Source: Candidatus Cloacimonadota bacterium (GTDB lineage: Bacteria > Cloacimonadota > Cloacimonadia > JGIOTU-2 > B8-G9). From it: DNA of 5,824 nucleotides. Position numbers and translations under genes: made by a program. The notes under the pieces are model-generated. The model was given only the letters and a program-made list of their open reading frames with translations, ran no database searches and had not been told where the DNA came from. This document shows positions 5,689 through 5,824 of this stretch, piece by piece (positions within the stretch are counted from its first letter, which is position 1; the number at the start of each line of letters is the position of its first letter). The stretch is from contig QMNM01000110.1 of NCBI GenBank assembly GCA_003647765.1, positions 1 through 5,824 of the forward strand. Reading direction: 5' to 3'.

Positions 5689-5824
5689 TTGTTACTAAAC
5701 TGGAATCAATCGTAATATTGGAATATCCTTCTATTTCTGTTTGAGCATTATTAAGCAAAGTTACATTCTGAAATCTCAACATTGTCTCACCGCTGGACAA
5801 AGCCATAAGAGAGAACTTATACAA
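5663..5824 (-). CDS. Partial upstream cohesin-like module, in a different frame, running off the window
   Basis: Reading from the right edge, the minus strand encodes 53 residues before a TGA at 5665-5663; the 5' end is outside the window. Residues 1-46 match the end of the downstream module: KF near the start, SGE at 11-13, FQNV at 18-21, then I-E, S and the alternating Ile pattern ending in SS, about 20 identities over 46 positions by eye. The two are tandem copies of one module type. The last seven residues, after TI at 45-46, look out of frame, since the next module continues in the +1 frame from about 5686. This is therefore likely part of the same gene as 5260-5688. A real end here, giving a short overlap with a second ORF, is less likely. 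Confidence 0.6.
   Translation of the reverse strand: MYKFSLMALSSGETMLRFQNVTLLNNAQTEIEGYSNITIDSSLVTIEQSHFTI

Overview
This is an AT-rich bacterial window. It carries six complete forward-strand genes in three short transcription groups, one further complete gene on the same strand, and the 3' end of a reverse-strand gene at the right edge. The bacterial assignment rests on Shine-Dalgarno sites before most starts and on an RsmI-type 16S rRNA methyltransferase. A pyrophosphate-dependent phosphofructokinase and a rubrerythrin fit an anaerobic or microaerophilic fermentative lifestyle. Cohesin-like modules and dispersed short-repeat intergenic sequence are things I associate with environmental, often uncultivated lineages. 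I cannot name a phylum from this window.

Left block (10-1361): a secreted or membrane-anchored TPM-domain protein with a glycine-rich tail overlaps by one base with a small DUF445-like membrane protein. They look like a translationally coupled envelope pair. A spacer (1362-1533) follows with two kinds of short imperfect tandem repeat, bounded by a 7-bp inverted repeat. It looks like a dispersed intergenic repeat element.

Central block (1534-3421): a PPi-dependent phosphofructokinase (pfp) lies 46 bp upstream of a classic rubrerythrin with a diiron ferritin-like domain and a C-terminal rubredoxin-like domain. An 11-bp hairpin with a short T run ends this block.

Right block (3464-5246): rsmI, then a hairpin-containing 80-bp gap, then a PTS EIIA-type domain protein that overlaps by 4 bp with a small PII-like (GlnB-fold) protein. 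No PTS permease or other PTS component is present, so the EIIA/PII-like pair looks regulatory. A strong hairpin that can work on both strands separates this group from the convergent reverse-strand gene.

Right edge (5260-5824, minus strand): the C-terminal part of a protein with at least two tandem cohesin-like modules. The two modules are clearly similar but lie in different reading frames, with a +1 shift near 5686. Either the gene is frameshifted, by mutation or sequencing error, or two separate ORFs overlap here.

The most noteworthy items are the coupled EIIA/PII-like pair, the frame break between the cohesin modules, and the intergenic repeat element.
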